A stretch of DNA of 64,000 nucleotides from Paenibacillus harenae (GCF_030812415.1 NZ_JAUSST010000005.1:434001-498000), one strand, 5' to 3'. Shown: positions 24,421 through 32,492, counted from the first letter of the stretch. Notes: generated by a model from the letters alone, not told the origin. Numbers and translations are program-made.

Positions 24421-24603
24421 TAACGGGAATTTCTCCCGTTAATCCTAGTCAATTGAGTAATTGCTGGTGTTAACGGGAAATACTCCTGTTAAACTTCCGG
24501 ATATGGGCATTTAGGGTGAATAAGAGCGGAAACAACGCCAGTTATTCCAGTTATTACGGGTTTGAGGTAACTGGGGTTTGATTAGCGTGCGAAACTCCCG
24601 TTA
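24421..24603. repeat. Array of imperfect palindromes, about 50-base period
   Basis: This is most of the 465-base gap between prfA and prmC. A palindromic core of 21 bases (TAACGGGAA...CTCCCGTTA) begins at 24421. A close copy (TAACGGGAA...CTCCTGTTA) begins at 24471, a degenerate copy (TAAGAGCGG...GCCAGTTA) at 24521, and a rearranged one (TAACTGGGG...CTCCCGTTA) at 24568-24603. Spacing is 50, 50 and 47 bases. There is no open frame with a ribosome binding site. The rest of the gap (24213-24420) shows nothing I recognise. Confidence 0.7.
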
Positions 24604-24677
24604 ATACGTAGTGATGTTATTGTAGAGCGTACAAGTGTGTTTTTGTCATTAGCGGGATACTTATGGAGGGTGCTGGG

Positions 24678-25625
24678 ATGATGGGCGATCGAGAAGATGG
24701 AAATGGGACGGCGCAGAGGTTGACGCTGCGCGAGGCAATGCTGGGCGCCGCAAACGAGCTTTCGGCGCAGGGGGTTGATGAGGCGCGCAGCAACGCGGAG
24801 CTGCTGCTGCTGCATGTGCTCGGCATGGAGCGCTCGCAGCTGCTGCGCGACTTTGGCGAGCCGTTCCCGGCGGACAAGGCGGAGGCGTGGACGGAGCTGG
24901 TCCGGCGCAAGGCGCTGGGCGAGCCGATCCAGTATATGATCGGCGAGCAATGGTTCTACGGCCGGCCGTTCGCGGTCACGCCGGCCGTTCTTATTCCGCG
25001 GCCGGAGACGGAGCTGCTCGTCGAGGCCGTGCTTGAGGCGGCCGACAAGCTGTGGCCGCCGGAAGCCGAGCCTGCGCCGACGGTCGTCGACGTCGGCACA
25101 GGCAGCGGCGCCATCGCCGTGACGCTGGCTTCGCAGCGTCCCCGCTGGCGCTTATGCGCGTCCGACCTGTCGCCGGACGCGCTGGCAGTCGCCCGCACGA
25201 ACGCGGCCCGCCATGAGGCGGACGGCCGCATCGTTTTCGTGCAGGGCGACCTGCTCGCGCCCTTCGTGCCCGGGCGCGACAAAACTGAGCACGCCGGGCT
25301 GCGCATCGACGTGCTCGTATCCAATCCGCCGTATATACCGGCGGCGGACATGGAAGGGCTGCAGCGCGAGGTGCGCGACTATGAGCCGCATCTCGCGCTG
25401 GTCGGCGGCGAAGACGGGCTTGATCCGTACCGCCGCATGATCGATCAGCTGCCGCAGCTTGCCGTGCTGCCGCGCATCGTCGCCTTCGAGCTCGGCATCG
25501 GACAGCCTCGCCTCGTCGCAGCCATGCTAGAGCGTATGTCCGCCTGGGACGACATACGCATCATTACCGACTATGGCGGCATCGAGCGCCATGTCATCGC
25601 AACCCAATCGCAGCCGCGCGAATAG
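24678..25625 (+). CDS. prmC: Release factor glutamine methyltransferase
   Basis: A 315-residue SAM-dependent N5-glutamine methyltransferase (HemK family) that modifies the GGQ glutamine of release factors. There is an N-terminal helical domain (about 1-90, RSNAELLLLHVLGMERSQLL). Motif I is VVDVGTGSGAIAVTLA and the catalytic NPPY motif is VLVSNPPYIPAADM. I chose ATG 24678 because GGAGGG (24665-24670) precedes it by seven bases; ATG 24663 overlaps the site. The coding sequence is markedly more GC-rich than prfA. A second, looser copy of the start region (ATG 24681) is possible. Confidence 0.95.
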   Translation: MMGDREDGNGTAQRLTLREAMLGAANELSAQGVDEARSNAELLLLHVLGMERSQLLRDFGEPFPADKAEAWTELVRRKALGEPIQYMIGEQWFYGRPFAVTPAVLIPRPETELLVEAVLEAADKLWPPEAEPAPTVVDVGTGSGAIAVTLASQRPRWRLCASDLSPDALAVARTNAARHEADGRIVFVQGDLLAPFVPGRDKTEHAGLRIDVLVSNPPYIPAADMEGLQREVRDYEPHLALVGGEDGLDPYRRMIDQLPQLAVLPRIVAFELGIGQPRLVAAMLERMSAWDDIRIITDYGGIERHVIATQSQPRE

Positions 25626-25643
25626 CGGCTGCTCCCATCCAAC

Positions 25644-25682
25644 ATAGCGAGCCCGGCTGACTAATCCAGCCGGGCTCGCTAT
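25644..25682. terminator. Long perfect hairpin after prmC
   Basis: ATAGCGAGCCCGGCTG (25644-25659) pairs exactly with CAGCCGGGCTCGCTAT (25667-25682) around seven bases. No U-tract follows, so it may be a factor-assisted terminator or a 3'-end stabiliser. The remaining 250 bases to spoIIR hold two similar boxes (ATTGGGCTGGATCCCC at about 25773 and AATTGCTAGGATCCCC at about 25842) and no recognised gene. Confidence 0.75.
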
Positions 25683-25930
25683 ATTGGAAATCCGCACTAA
25701 CTTTCCCTCATTCCGGCACCTTTGGCAAGCTATAATGGATTTTTACAACATAGCCTGCCACTACAAGCGATAATTGGGCTGGATCCCCAAGTTTTGCTGC
25801 TCCGAGTTGTTGAACCGAGATAATAATAGATTGATAGGTTTAATTGCTAGGATCCCCGGACATACTGTAGACATAGACGTTCCGGAACGCAAGCAGTCGC
25901 ACCGGCGGGTGCGCGAGGGGAGCTTGTGTA

Positions 25931-26668
25931 ATGTCCAGCCATTATTCCAATCATTCTTATTCCAATGTTAAACCTTTTTCCTCCAAATTCCGTTACCACA
26001 ATTCATACGGTTTAGTTGTATTTGTTCTTATTATGTTGATAATGAGCTGGGAAACCGGCCGCATGGATACAGCGATCGCCAGCGGGCAAATTCCGCAGGA
26101 AGCGATTCGCCTTCGTATATTGGCAAACTCCGACAGCCCTGCCGACCAAGCGGTGAAGCGGGTGGTTCGCGACGAAATCGTCAAAGCGATGGGCACTTGG
26201 GCAAGCGGTCCGCAAACGATCGACGAAGCTCGTCAGACCATTCTTGCGCATATGCCGGAGATAAAGCGGATTACGGCTGAAGTTCTCGCCAACCGCGGCT
26301 TCACATACGGGTCTGACGCCGAGCTTAGCGTAGTTCCTTTCCCTACGAAAATGTACGGCAGCGAAATGTATCCTGCCGGCGATTATGAAGCGGTTCGCAT
26401 CACGCTTGGCGCAGGCAACGGTCAAAATTGGTGGTGCGTGCTTTTTCCTCCGTTATGTTTCGTTGACGGCGCATCCGGCGAAGCGGCTGCAGGGGCATCG
26501 ACGCTGGCAGCGGCACAAGCCCAAGATACGACGAACAAGCAAGCGCAATCGGATGTTCAGCCAGAACAACAAGAGCAAGCGGAAGAGCCATCGGCACCCA
26601 AGGCAAAGTTCTTCCTCTGGGAAATGATTCAGAACCTGTTCAACTGGATCAAATCGCTCTTCGCTTAA
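25931..26668 (+). CDS. spoIIR: Stage II sporulation protein R
   Basis: A 245-residue signalling protein made in the forespore under sigma-F and exported to the intermembrane space, where it triggers SpoIIGA to cleave pro-sigma-E in the mother cell. A hydrophobic export segment (YGLVVFVLIMLIMSW) lies at about residues 27-41. The conserved core is RLRILANSDSPADQAVKRVVRDEIV, then VPFPTKMYGSEMYPAGDYEAVRITLGAGNGQNWWCVLFPPLCF. A low-complexity Ala/Gln/Glu linker (about 185-222) and an amphipathic tail (FFLWEMIQNLFNWIKSLFA) are added at the C-terminus. ATG 25931 follows GAGGGGAG. I could not identify a convincing sigma-F promoter upstream. Confidence 0.95.
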   Translation: MSSHYSNHSYSNVKPFSSKFRYHNSYGLVVFVLIMLIMSWETGRMDTAIASGQIPQEAIRLRILANSDSPADQAVKRVVRDEIVKAMGTWASGPQTIDEARQTILAHMPEIKRITAEVLANRGFTYGSDAELSVVPFPTKMYGSEMYPAGDYEAVRITLGAGNGQNWWCVLFPPLCFVDGASGEAAAGASTLAAAQAQDTTNKQAQSDVQPEQQEQAEEPSAPKAKFFLWEMIQNLFNWIKSLFA

Positions 26669-26753
26669 CCATCCAGCTTGCTTGCAAATGGCTGTGCTAT
26701 AATACTTCATATAGGCAACACAATCATGGATAAGCAAGGATTGAAGGATCGCG

Positions 26754-27821
26754 ATGAGCATAACGAAAACGAAACTATGGCGAGTGCAGGCCGAAGAGCC
26801 CCAAGCACTTGCTTCCGAACTTACGGAAGCCGCAGCTTTGCTGCGGAATGGCGGTCTAGTCGCCTTTCCGACCGAAACGGTGTACGGCTTAGGGGCGGAC
26901 GCACGCAATACGTCGGCAGTCCAAGGCATATTCACGGCCAAGGGAAGGCCGTCCGACAATCCGCTAATCGTACATATCGCACACGTTAGTCAGGCGGATG
27001 GGCTTGTGAAGCCTTATCCTCCGATCGCGGCACAGCTTATGGAGCGCTTCTGGCCAGGACCGCTTACGATCGTATTGCCGGTACGCGAAGGGAAGCTATC
27101 GACGCTCGTAACGGCTGGCTTGTCGACCGTCGGCATTCGCATGCCGGATCATCCGGCAGCGCTAGCTCTAATCGAGCAGGCGGGTTGCCCGGTCGCAGCG
27201 CCAAGCGCGAATCGTTCCGGCCGGCCAAGTCCAACGCTCGCGAAGCATGTGCTTGAGGATCTAGGCGGTTCGATCGACGGCATCGTCGATGGCGGCGCTA
27301 CAGGCGTAGGTCTCGAATCGACCGTTATCGAGCTGGCAGACGATCTTACGATTCGCATTTTACGACCGGGCGGCATTACGCAAGAAGATCTTCGAGCCGC
27401 ATTCCCCCATGCGGTCATCGAAAGCGCCGACGCTTCGGAGGCGGATAACGCCCCAAGGTCGCCCGGCATGAAGTATACGCATTATGCTCCGCGGGGCGAG
27501 CTTACGCTCGTCCAAGGCGAGCCGGATCAAGTAACGGCCTATATCCGTGCACAGGTCGCGAAGTCCAAGAATAGCGGAGAGTCCGCCGGAGTGCTGGCCT
27601 TCGAAGAACGAATCGCCTCCTATGAAGGCGATCTTGTGCTGTCCTGCGGAAGCGAAGCCTCGCTTGAAGAGGCAGCGCATCGCTTGTATGCCGCTCTGCG
27701 CGAATTCGACGCAGCCTCCATTCAGCGAATATGGGCGGAATGCGGCCCAGAACATGGGATCGGCGAAGCGCTTATGAACCGCATGGCCAAAGCCTCAGGC
27801 AATCGAATCGTTCGATTGTAG
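26754..27821 (+). CDS. ywlC: L-threonylcarbamoyladenylate synthase (Sua5/YwlC type)
   Basis: A 355-residue enzyme that makes threonylcarbamoyl-AMP from threonine, bicarbonate and ATP for t6A modification of tRNA position 37. The YrdC domain shows GGLVAFPTETVYGLGADA, FTAKGRPSDNPLIVHI, WPGPLTIVLP, STVGIRMPDHP and APSANRSGRPSPT. The Sua5 C-terminal domain follows after a linker with PRSPGMKYTHYAP. The length shows the long Sua5 form rather than short TsaC. It lies between spoIIR and mntP as in other spore formers. Confidence 0.95.
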   Translation: MSITKTKLWRVQAEEPQALASELTEAAALLRNGGLVAFPTETVYGLGADARNTSAVQGIFTAKGRPSDNPLIVHIAHVSQADGLVKPYPPIAAQLMERFWPGPLTIVLPVREGKLSTLVTAGLSTVGIRMPDHPAALALIEQAGCPVAAPSANRSGRPSPTLAKHVLEDLGGSIDGIVDGGATGVGLESTVIELADDLTIRILRPGGITQEDLRAAFPHAVIESADASEADNAPRSPGMKYTHYAPRGELTLVQGEPDQVTAYIRAQVAKSKNSGESAGVLAFEERIASYEGDLVLSCGSEASLEEAAHRLYAALREFDAASIQRIWAECGPEHGIGEALMNRMAKASGNRIVRL

Positions 27822-27885
27822 TCTGTTTGTCCACTTGTCCGCATATGTTTGGTAGAGAATGTGACGGACATGGAGGAGATAGGCT

Positions 27886-28446
27886 GTGGTCGAAGCTGAT
27901 TTGCATGCAGGGCAATTTTTGACGCTGCTTATCATGGCTGTAGCGTTAGGTTTTGATGCTTTTTCGCTAGGGCTCGGTATCGGCTTAAGAGGAATCCGGA
28001 TAAAGGATATTTTGAAGCTCAGCTCCGTTATCGCCTTGTTCCACATCATTATGCCGCTTGGCGGCATCGTCATGGGACAGTTCGTAAGCGGGCTGCTTGG
28101 CAGTGTAGCTACGACCGCTGCGGGTATTCTGTTACTGCTGCTTGGCGGACATATGATATACAGCTCGCTCAGGGGCGATGCGGTCGTGTCCTTCGACCAC
28201 CGTACCTATTGGGGGTTGTTTGTTTTCGCGCTTAGCGTAAGCATCGACTCGTTTTCCGTTGGCATTACGCTTGGCATGTTCGCGGCGGATATATGGCTGA
28301 CTGTACTGCTCTTCGGATTTTTCGGCGGCTTAATGTCGATAATGGGGTTAATGCTTGGACGCAAAGTAAGCGCGAACCTCGGCGAGTACGGGGAAGCGTT
28401 GGGAGGCGCAATCTTATTCGTCTTCGGTATTTTATTCGTGTTCTAG
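27886..28446 (+). CDS. mntP: Manganese efflux pump MntP family protein
   Basis: A 186-residue six-helix membrane protein. Two repeated halves each carry the acidic motif of the family: ALGFDAFSLGLGIGLRG in the first and SVSIDSFSVGITLGMFAAD in the second. Family members export Mn2+. GTG 27886 follows GGAGGAGAT. It corresponds by position to ywlD of Bacillus. No yybP-ykoY manganese riboswitch precedes it; the gap upstream is only 64 bases. Confidence 0.9.
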   Translation: MVEADLHAGQFLTLLIMAVALGFDAFSLGLGIGLRGIRIKDILKLSSVIALFHIIMPLGGIVMGQFVSGLLGSVATTAAGILLLLLGGHMIYSSLRGDAVVSFDHRTYWGLFVFALSVSIDSFSVGITLGMFAADIWLTVLLFGFFGGLMSIMGLMLGRKVSANLGEYGEALGGAILFVFGILFVF

Positions 28447-28658
28447 CAGGATGCGGCTTTAGATGCGGACGCTGGACGTATACGGTCTTTTTCTGTACTA
28501 TTTAGTTAAGCGAAAACGTTTTTTGCTTGTGCGGTTTGCACAAAGATCCCAAGTTGAACATTTCATTATTAAAGGCTGACGGAATGTTGGCTTTCACCGC
28601 CAAATGATGGCGATAGCGGTTTGCGCTTGAATACGCGGTATGATAGGGGGCAGAAGGC

Positions 28659-29237
28659 ATGAAACGGATTTTATTCGTATGCACCGGCAATACGTGCCGA
28701 TCTCCGATGGCGGAAGCGATGCTGAGAAGAATGGCGCATTTAAGAGGGATAACGGTTGCCGTTCGTTCCGCCGGCGTATCGACCGTTGACGGACTACCCG
28801 TATCCCGGCATGCGCTGGAGACGCTGCGCGAACGAGAGATTGATCATAAAGGGACATCCCGGTCGATGACCGGCGAAGCGGTTGAATGGGCCGATCTCAT
28901 ATTGACGATGACGGCCGGTCATAAGAGAGGACTTCTGCAATGGTTTCCCGAAGCGGTGGACAAGACGTATACGCTTAAGGAATATACGAATATGGACAAG
29001 AGCGTACTTGCCGATATCGAGGAGCTTGAAGGGCTGTATACCGACATGCACATGAAGCAGGCGCTCGGCCAGCAGCTTACGTCCTCGGAACGTATGAGGC
29101 TGCTTGAGCTGGAACGACGTATTCCGAGCTTCGATATTGCCGATCCGTTCGGCGGCTCCTACGCTCTTTACGATAGCTGCGCGCATGAAATCGAGACGGC
29201 GCTTGTCCGCTTGCTTGATAAGCTGGCCAAGCGATAA
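28659..29237 (+). CDS. ywlE: Protein arginine phosphatase (YwlE family)
   Basis: A 192-residue low-molecular-weight phosphatase. The active-site loop VCTGNTCRSPMAEAML has nucleophile Cys8 and Arg14. The Thr at position 12 is the residue that gives YwlE its preference for phosphoarginine over phosphotyrosine. The general acid is Asp about 162 in FDIADPFGGS. YwlE reverses arginine phosphorylation by McsB, which marks proteins for ClpCP. The protein is about 40 residues longer than Bacillus YwlE because of a charged helical insertion (SVLADIEELEGLYTDMHMKQ and following). Confidence 0.92.
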   Translation: MKRILFVCTGNTCRSPMAEAMLRRMAHLRGITVAVRSAGVSTVDGLPVSRHALETLREREIDHKGTSRSMTGEAVEWADLILTMTAGHKRGLLQWFPEAVDKTYTLKEYTNMDKSVLADIEELEGLYTDMHMKQALGQQLTSSERMRLLELERRIPSFDIADPFGGSYALYDSCAHEIETALVRLLDKLAKR

Positions 29238-29262
29238 TCCGCCTCGGCCTACACGATAGCAA

Positions 29263-29291
29263 TTGATTTTTTGCCGAGTATCGGCTATGAT
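29263..29291 (+). promoter_or_regulatory. Promoter of ZTP riboswitch leader
   Basis: TTGATT (29263-29268), 17-base spacer, TATGAT (29286-29291), about 20 bases before the riboswitch aptamer. Confidence 0.65.
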
Positions 29292-29310
29292 GAAAAGACA
29301 TATTAGGTTT

Positions 29311-29381
29311 CCGATGTAACTGGCGACGGAAGTGGGCTAACCACGGTGGAGCATCGGATCATACGGCCGGTCGCCTGGGCA
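29311..29381 (+). ncRNA. ZTP (ZMP/pfl-motif) riboswitch aptamer
   Basis: The leader contains the conserved parts of the pfl motif in order. CCGATG (29311-29316) pairs with CATCGG (29352-29357) as P1. TAACTGGCG and GTGG/ACCAC form the next stem, followed by GGTGGAGCA. The 3' element CGCCTGGGCA (29372-29381) forms the pseudoknot with the GGCG. The class senses ZMP/ZTP, the purine intermediates that accumulate when 10-formyl-tetrahydrofolate is short, and usually controls folate and purine genes. Here the downstream genes are rpiB, ywlG and glyA. Confidence 0.9.
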
Positions 29382-29421
29382 AAGAGCAACATGCTTACAA
29401 GCATGTCATGCTCTTTTTTTG
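29382..29421 (+). terminator. Riboswitch expression-platform terminator
   Basis: AAGAGCA and CATGCTT pair with AAGCATG and TGCTCTT, ending in seven T. It begins directly after the aptamer, so ligand binding presumably prevents it from forming. Confidence 0.88.
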
Positions 29422-29518
29422 TCTTTATAAGGATTAAGACGTAAGCTTGCTGCCTGCGCTTCTGTTTCGCCGCGAAGCGGCGGCTGATCCGCCTTGCGGG
29501 AGAATCAGCCGTTTACGC

Positions 29519-29549
29519 TTGACAAATGCAGGTATAATAAGACTGTAAT
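29519..29549 (+). promoter_or_regulatory. Possible second promoter close to rpiB
   Basis: TTGACA at 29519-29524 with TGTAAT at 29544-29549 (19-base spacer), or TATAAT at 29533-29538 with a weak -35. If active, it would give riboswitch-independent expression of rpiB-ywlG-glyA. Confidence 0.4.
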
Positions 29550-29576
29550 TGATGTTCGAGGGAGGTCATTAAACCT

Positions 29577-30038
29577 ATGAAAATTGCAATTGGAGCCGAT
29601 CACGCCGGCTATGTTCTGAAGGATGTTGTCGTACCTTTCATTGAATCGCTTGGCCATGAGATTGTAGACGTTGGATGCGACTGCAGCCAGTCGGTCGATT
29701 ATCCCGATTACGCGCTTCCGGTATGCGATCTCGTCGCGAGCGGCGAAGCCGATCGCGGCATTCTGATCTGCGGGACGGGCATCGGGATGTCCATTGCCGC
29801 CAACAAGGTGAAGGGCATACGCTGCGCGCTAGTGCATGATCTGTTCTCGGCGAAAGCGACCCGCGAGCATAACGATACGAACGTGCTTGCCATGGGCGAG
29901 CGGATTATCGGTCCGGGCGTCGCGCAGGAAATCATTCGGATTTGGCTCGAAACGCCGTTCTCGCAAGGCGAGCGCCATCTTGGACGCTTGAATAAAGTCG
30001 CTCGAATCGAACAACCAGTTGCTTTGAAATCCGAGTAA
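29577..30038 (+). CDS. rpiB: Ribose-5-phosphate isomerase B
   Basis: A 153-residue RpiB/LacAB-type isomerase that interconverts ribulose 5-phosphate and ribose 5-phosphate. IAIGADHAGYVLKD holds the N-terminal phosphate-binding Asp-His. VDYPDYALPVCDLVASGEADRGILICGTGIGMSIAANKVKGIRCALVHD contains the catalytic Cys in CGTGIGMSIAANK. NVLAMGERIIGPGVAQEI closes the domain. ATG 29577 follows GGGAGGTC at ten bases. Ribose 5-phosphate feeds PRPP and purines, consistent with the ZTP riboswitch upstream. The order rpiB-ywlG-glyA matches Bacillus. Confidence 0.95.
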   Translation: MKIAIGADHAGYVLKDVVVPFIESLGHEIVDVGCDCSQSVDYPDYALPVCDLVASGEADRGILICGTGIGMSIAANKVKGIRCALVHDLFSAKATREHNDTNVLAMGERIIGPGVAQEIIRIWLETPFSQGERHLGRLNKVARIEQPVALKSE

Positions 30039-30043
30039 TCGCT

Positions 30044-30661
30044 ATGAATGAAACCTACATGAATGAACGCGTATCTCTCGAGTCGATAGCATCGAATGTG
30101 GAAACGATCATACGGGAGCTAGCTGCGGCGGGCGGTTTGTCTGAAGGCCAGCTTCTTGTAATAGGCGTCAGTACGAGCGAAGTGCTCGGGAAGCGCATCG
30201 GAACGGCAGGCACCGTGGATACCGCCGAGCGAATATTCGCAGGCGTTGAGGCTGTACGCAAGCAAATCGGCTTTCATCCGGTCTATCAATGCTGCGAGCA
30301 TCTGAATCGCGCGCTTGTCATGGAGCAATCGGTTGCCGAGCGTCTTCGTCTCGAGCTTGTATCGGCTGTTCCGGTTCCGAAAGCAGGCGGTTCAATGGCC
30401 GCATTCGCGTATCGGTCGCTTTCCGGAGCTTGTCTCGTCGAGACGGTAGCCGCTCATGCGGGAATCGATATCGGCGATACGCTCATCGGGATGCATTTGA
30501 AGCGCGTTGCCGTTCCGGTTCGGCCTTCTATCAAGAGCATAGGAAGCGCGCATGTAACGATGGCGTTCACGAGACCGAAGCTGATCGGCGGGGCTCGCGC
30601 CGTCTATGAGCTGGAAGGCACGGCGGCACAGCCTGTGCAGGACAACGGCACTTGTGAATGA
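30044..30661 (+). CDS. ywlG: UPF0340 family protein YwlG (TIGR01440)
   Basis: A 205-residue protein of unknown function conserved in Firmicutes. Family segments include ELAAAGGLSEGQLLVIGVSTSEVLGKRIGTAGT, FHPVYQCCEHLNRALVMEQ, VPKAGGSMAAFAYRSL and DIGDTLIGMHLKRVAVPVRPSIKSIGSAHVTMAFTRPKLIGG. The paired Cys-Cys-Glu-His in YQCCEHLNR looks like a metal or catalytic site (inference). It starts six bases after rpiB and precedes glyA, behind a ZTP riboswitch, which hints at a role near pentose phosphate or one-carbon metabolism. Confidence 0.92.
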   Translation: MNETYMNERVSLESIASNVETIIRELAAAGGLSEGQLLVIGVSTSEVLGKRIGTAGTVDTAERIFAGVEAVRKQIGFHPVYQCCEHLNRALVMEQSVAERLRLELVSAVPVPKAGGSMAAFAYRSLSGACLVETVAAHAGIDIGDTLIGMHLKRVAVPVRPSIKSIGSAHVTMAFTRPKLIGGARAVYELEGTAAQPVQDNGTCE

Positions 30662-30733
30662 TTTTTGATACGATAAGGATACATGAATCAAACCCTATAT
30701 ACTTTTTTTTAAACCTAAGGAGGAATTACTGTT

Positions 30734-31981
30734 ATGGAAAATCTACGCAAGCAAGATCCTGAAGTGCTTAAAGCAATGGGCCTTGAGCTAACGCGCCAAC
30801 GCGACAACATCGAACTGATCGCTTCCGAGAATATCGTAAGCGAAGCCGTTCTTGAAGCAATGGGCTCGGTTCTGACGAACAAATACGCGGAAGGCTATCC
30901 AGGCAAGCGTTACTACGGCGGCTGCGAGCATGTCGATATCGTTGAGGATCTTGCCCGCAACCGCGCGAAAGAACTGTTCGGCGCCGAGCACGCGAACGTG
31001 CAGCCGCACTCCGGCGCGCAAGCGAACATGGCTGTTTACCTCGCGGCGCTTAAGCCCGGCGATACGGTTCTCGGCATGAACCTGGCGCATGGCGGCCACT
31101 TGACCCACGGCAGCCCGGTTAACGCATCCGGCTTGCTGTACAACTTCGTCGCATACGGCGTACAAGAGGATTCCTTCACGATCGATTACGAAGAAGTTCG
31201 CAAGCTCGCATTCAAGCACCGTCCGCGTTTGATCGTTGCCGGCGCCAGCGCATACCCGCGCATTATCGATTTCGAGAAATTAGGCAAAATCGCGAGCGAC
31301 ATAGGCGCGTTGTTCATGGTCGATATGGCGCACATCGCTGGTCTTGTAGCTGCCGGCCTTCACCCAAACCCGGTGCCGCATGCGCACTTCGTAACGACAA
31401 CGACGCACAAGACGCTTCGCGGACCTCGCGGCGGCATGATTCTTTGTCGCGGGCCATGGGCTGCTGCCATTGATAAAGCGGTATTCCCTGGTTCCCAAGG
31501 CGGCCCTCTTATGCATATTATCGCGGCAAAAGCCGTTGCTTTCGGCGAGGCGCTTCAGCCTTCCTTTAAGCAATATGCACAAAACGTCGTAAAAAACGCC
31601 AAGGTTCTTTCCGAAGAATTGTTGGCCCGCGGAATCAACATCGTATCCGGCGGAACGGATAACCATTTGATGTTGATCGACACGCGCAACCTGGGCATTA
31701 CAGGCAAAGTGGCTGAGCATGTATTGGATGAAGTCGGCATTACGGTTAACAAAAACGCGATTCCGTTCGACCCGACCAGTCCGTTCGTAACAAGCGGCAT
31801 CCGCATAGGTACGCCGGCGGCTACGGCTCGCGGCATGAACGAAGAAGCGATGAAAGTGATTGCGGAAGTTATCGCCCTAGTGCTTAAGAACGCCGAGGAT
31901 CAAGCCGTGCTGGAGAACGCGCGCGGCATGGTTCGTGACCTGACGGCGAAATTCCCGCTTTATCCTGGAATGACTTACTAG
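30734..31981 (+). CDS. glyA: Serine hydroxymethyltransferase
   Basis: A 415-residue fold-type I PLP enzyme that converts serine and tetrahydrofolate to glycine and 5,10-methylene-tetrahydrofolate, the main one-carbon source. The PLP lysine is at about residue 226 in VTTTTHKTLRGPRGGMILC. Other hallmarks are NIELIASENIVSEAVLEA, KYAEGYPGKRYYGGCEHVD, NVQPHSGAQANMAVY and FVTSGIRIGTPAATARG. ATG 30734 follows AAGGAGGAATTACTGTT. It is last in the rpiB-ywlG-glyA unit; one-carbon supply fits the ZTP riboswitch upstream. Confidence 0.97.
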   Translation: MENLRKQDPEVLKAMGLELTRQRDNIELIASENIVSEAVLEAMGSVLTNKYAEGYPGKRYYGGCEHVDIVEDLARNRAKELFGAEHANVQPHSGAQANMAVYLAALKPGDTVLGMNLAHGGHLTHGSPVNASGLLYNFVAYGVQEDSFTIDYEEVRKLAFKHRPRLIVAGASAYPRIIDFEKLGKIASDIGALFMVDMAHIAGLVAAGLHPNPVPHAHFVTTTTHKTLRGPRGGMILCRGPWAAAIDKAVFPGSQGGPLMHIIAAKAVAFGEALQPSFKQYAQNVVKNAKVLSEELLARGINIVSGGTDNHLMLIDTRNLGITGKVAEHVLDEVGITVNKNAIPFDPTSPFVTSGIRIGTPAATARGMNEEAMKVIAEVIALVLKNAEDQAVLENARGMVRDLTAKFPLYPGMTY

Positions 31982-32014
31982 TATCCATTCAAGTATCTAT
32001 ATACAGTTTTATGA

Positions 32015-32064
32015 ATAAAAAGCCCGTGCCTCGACGCAAAGTTGACAGCACTGGCTTTTTTTTC
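32015..32064 (+). terminator. Intrinsic terminator after glyA
   Basis: AAAAGCC and GTGC pair with GCAC and GGCTTTT across a long loop, followed by T-run to about 32063. Confidence 0.82.
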
Positions 32065-32492
32065 ATGCATTTTTTCATAGAAACCATGCATTTTTATTCA
32101 TATATCCAAAAGCTATTTACAAACGTTTTGTAAGCTCCGGTAAAAAATTTTTTAAAGTAAAAAAAACCGCAAGTGTAATTTCGAAAAATTGTAGCATCCT
32201 ATACGCAACAAGGGATTTGTCGAATTTCCAGCAAAATCGGATTTGCAAAATAGTTACGGTGGCAATTTTTAGCCAGTTGACAATGCAATCAGCGTTAGTA
32301 TATATTTTTCTACGTTAAAATCAGAGTAATAGTATATTATTTTCGTGAAAATTAATGAATTCATTATTCATTTAGATTCATAATTATGCAAAATGAATTT
32401 TTATGCACTTTGTGTAATTATTAATCGTTAATTTTTGCGATTTTAGTGTTACAAAAAATTGCATCTGATACAAAATCAGGGGAGGAAACGAA
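32065..32492 (+). promoter_or_regulatory. AT-rich regulatory region and long leader of oppA
   Basis: There is no gene in this 428-base stretch. A promoter is visible as TTGACA (32277-32282) with TATATA (32299-32304, 16-base spacer) or TATATT (32301-32306, 18 bases), giving a leader of about 180 bases. ATTTTC-GT-GAAAAT (32339-32352) resembles a CodY box but has a two-base instead of one-base centre. TTACAAACGTTTTGTAA (about 32113-32130) is a near-palindrome upstream of the promoter. CATGCATTTTT occurs twice, 21 bases apart, at 32064 and 32085. Regulation of opp by CodY is known in Bacillus; here it is only suggested. Confidence 0.55.

Noticed and set aside
27822..27885. yybP-ykoY manganese riboswitch ahead of mntP
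   Set aside because: The gap is only 64 bases and shows none of the conserved loops.
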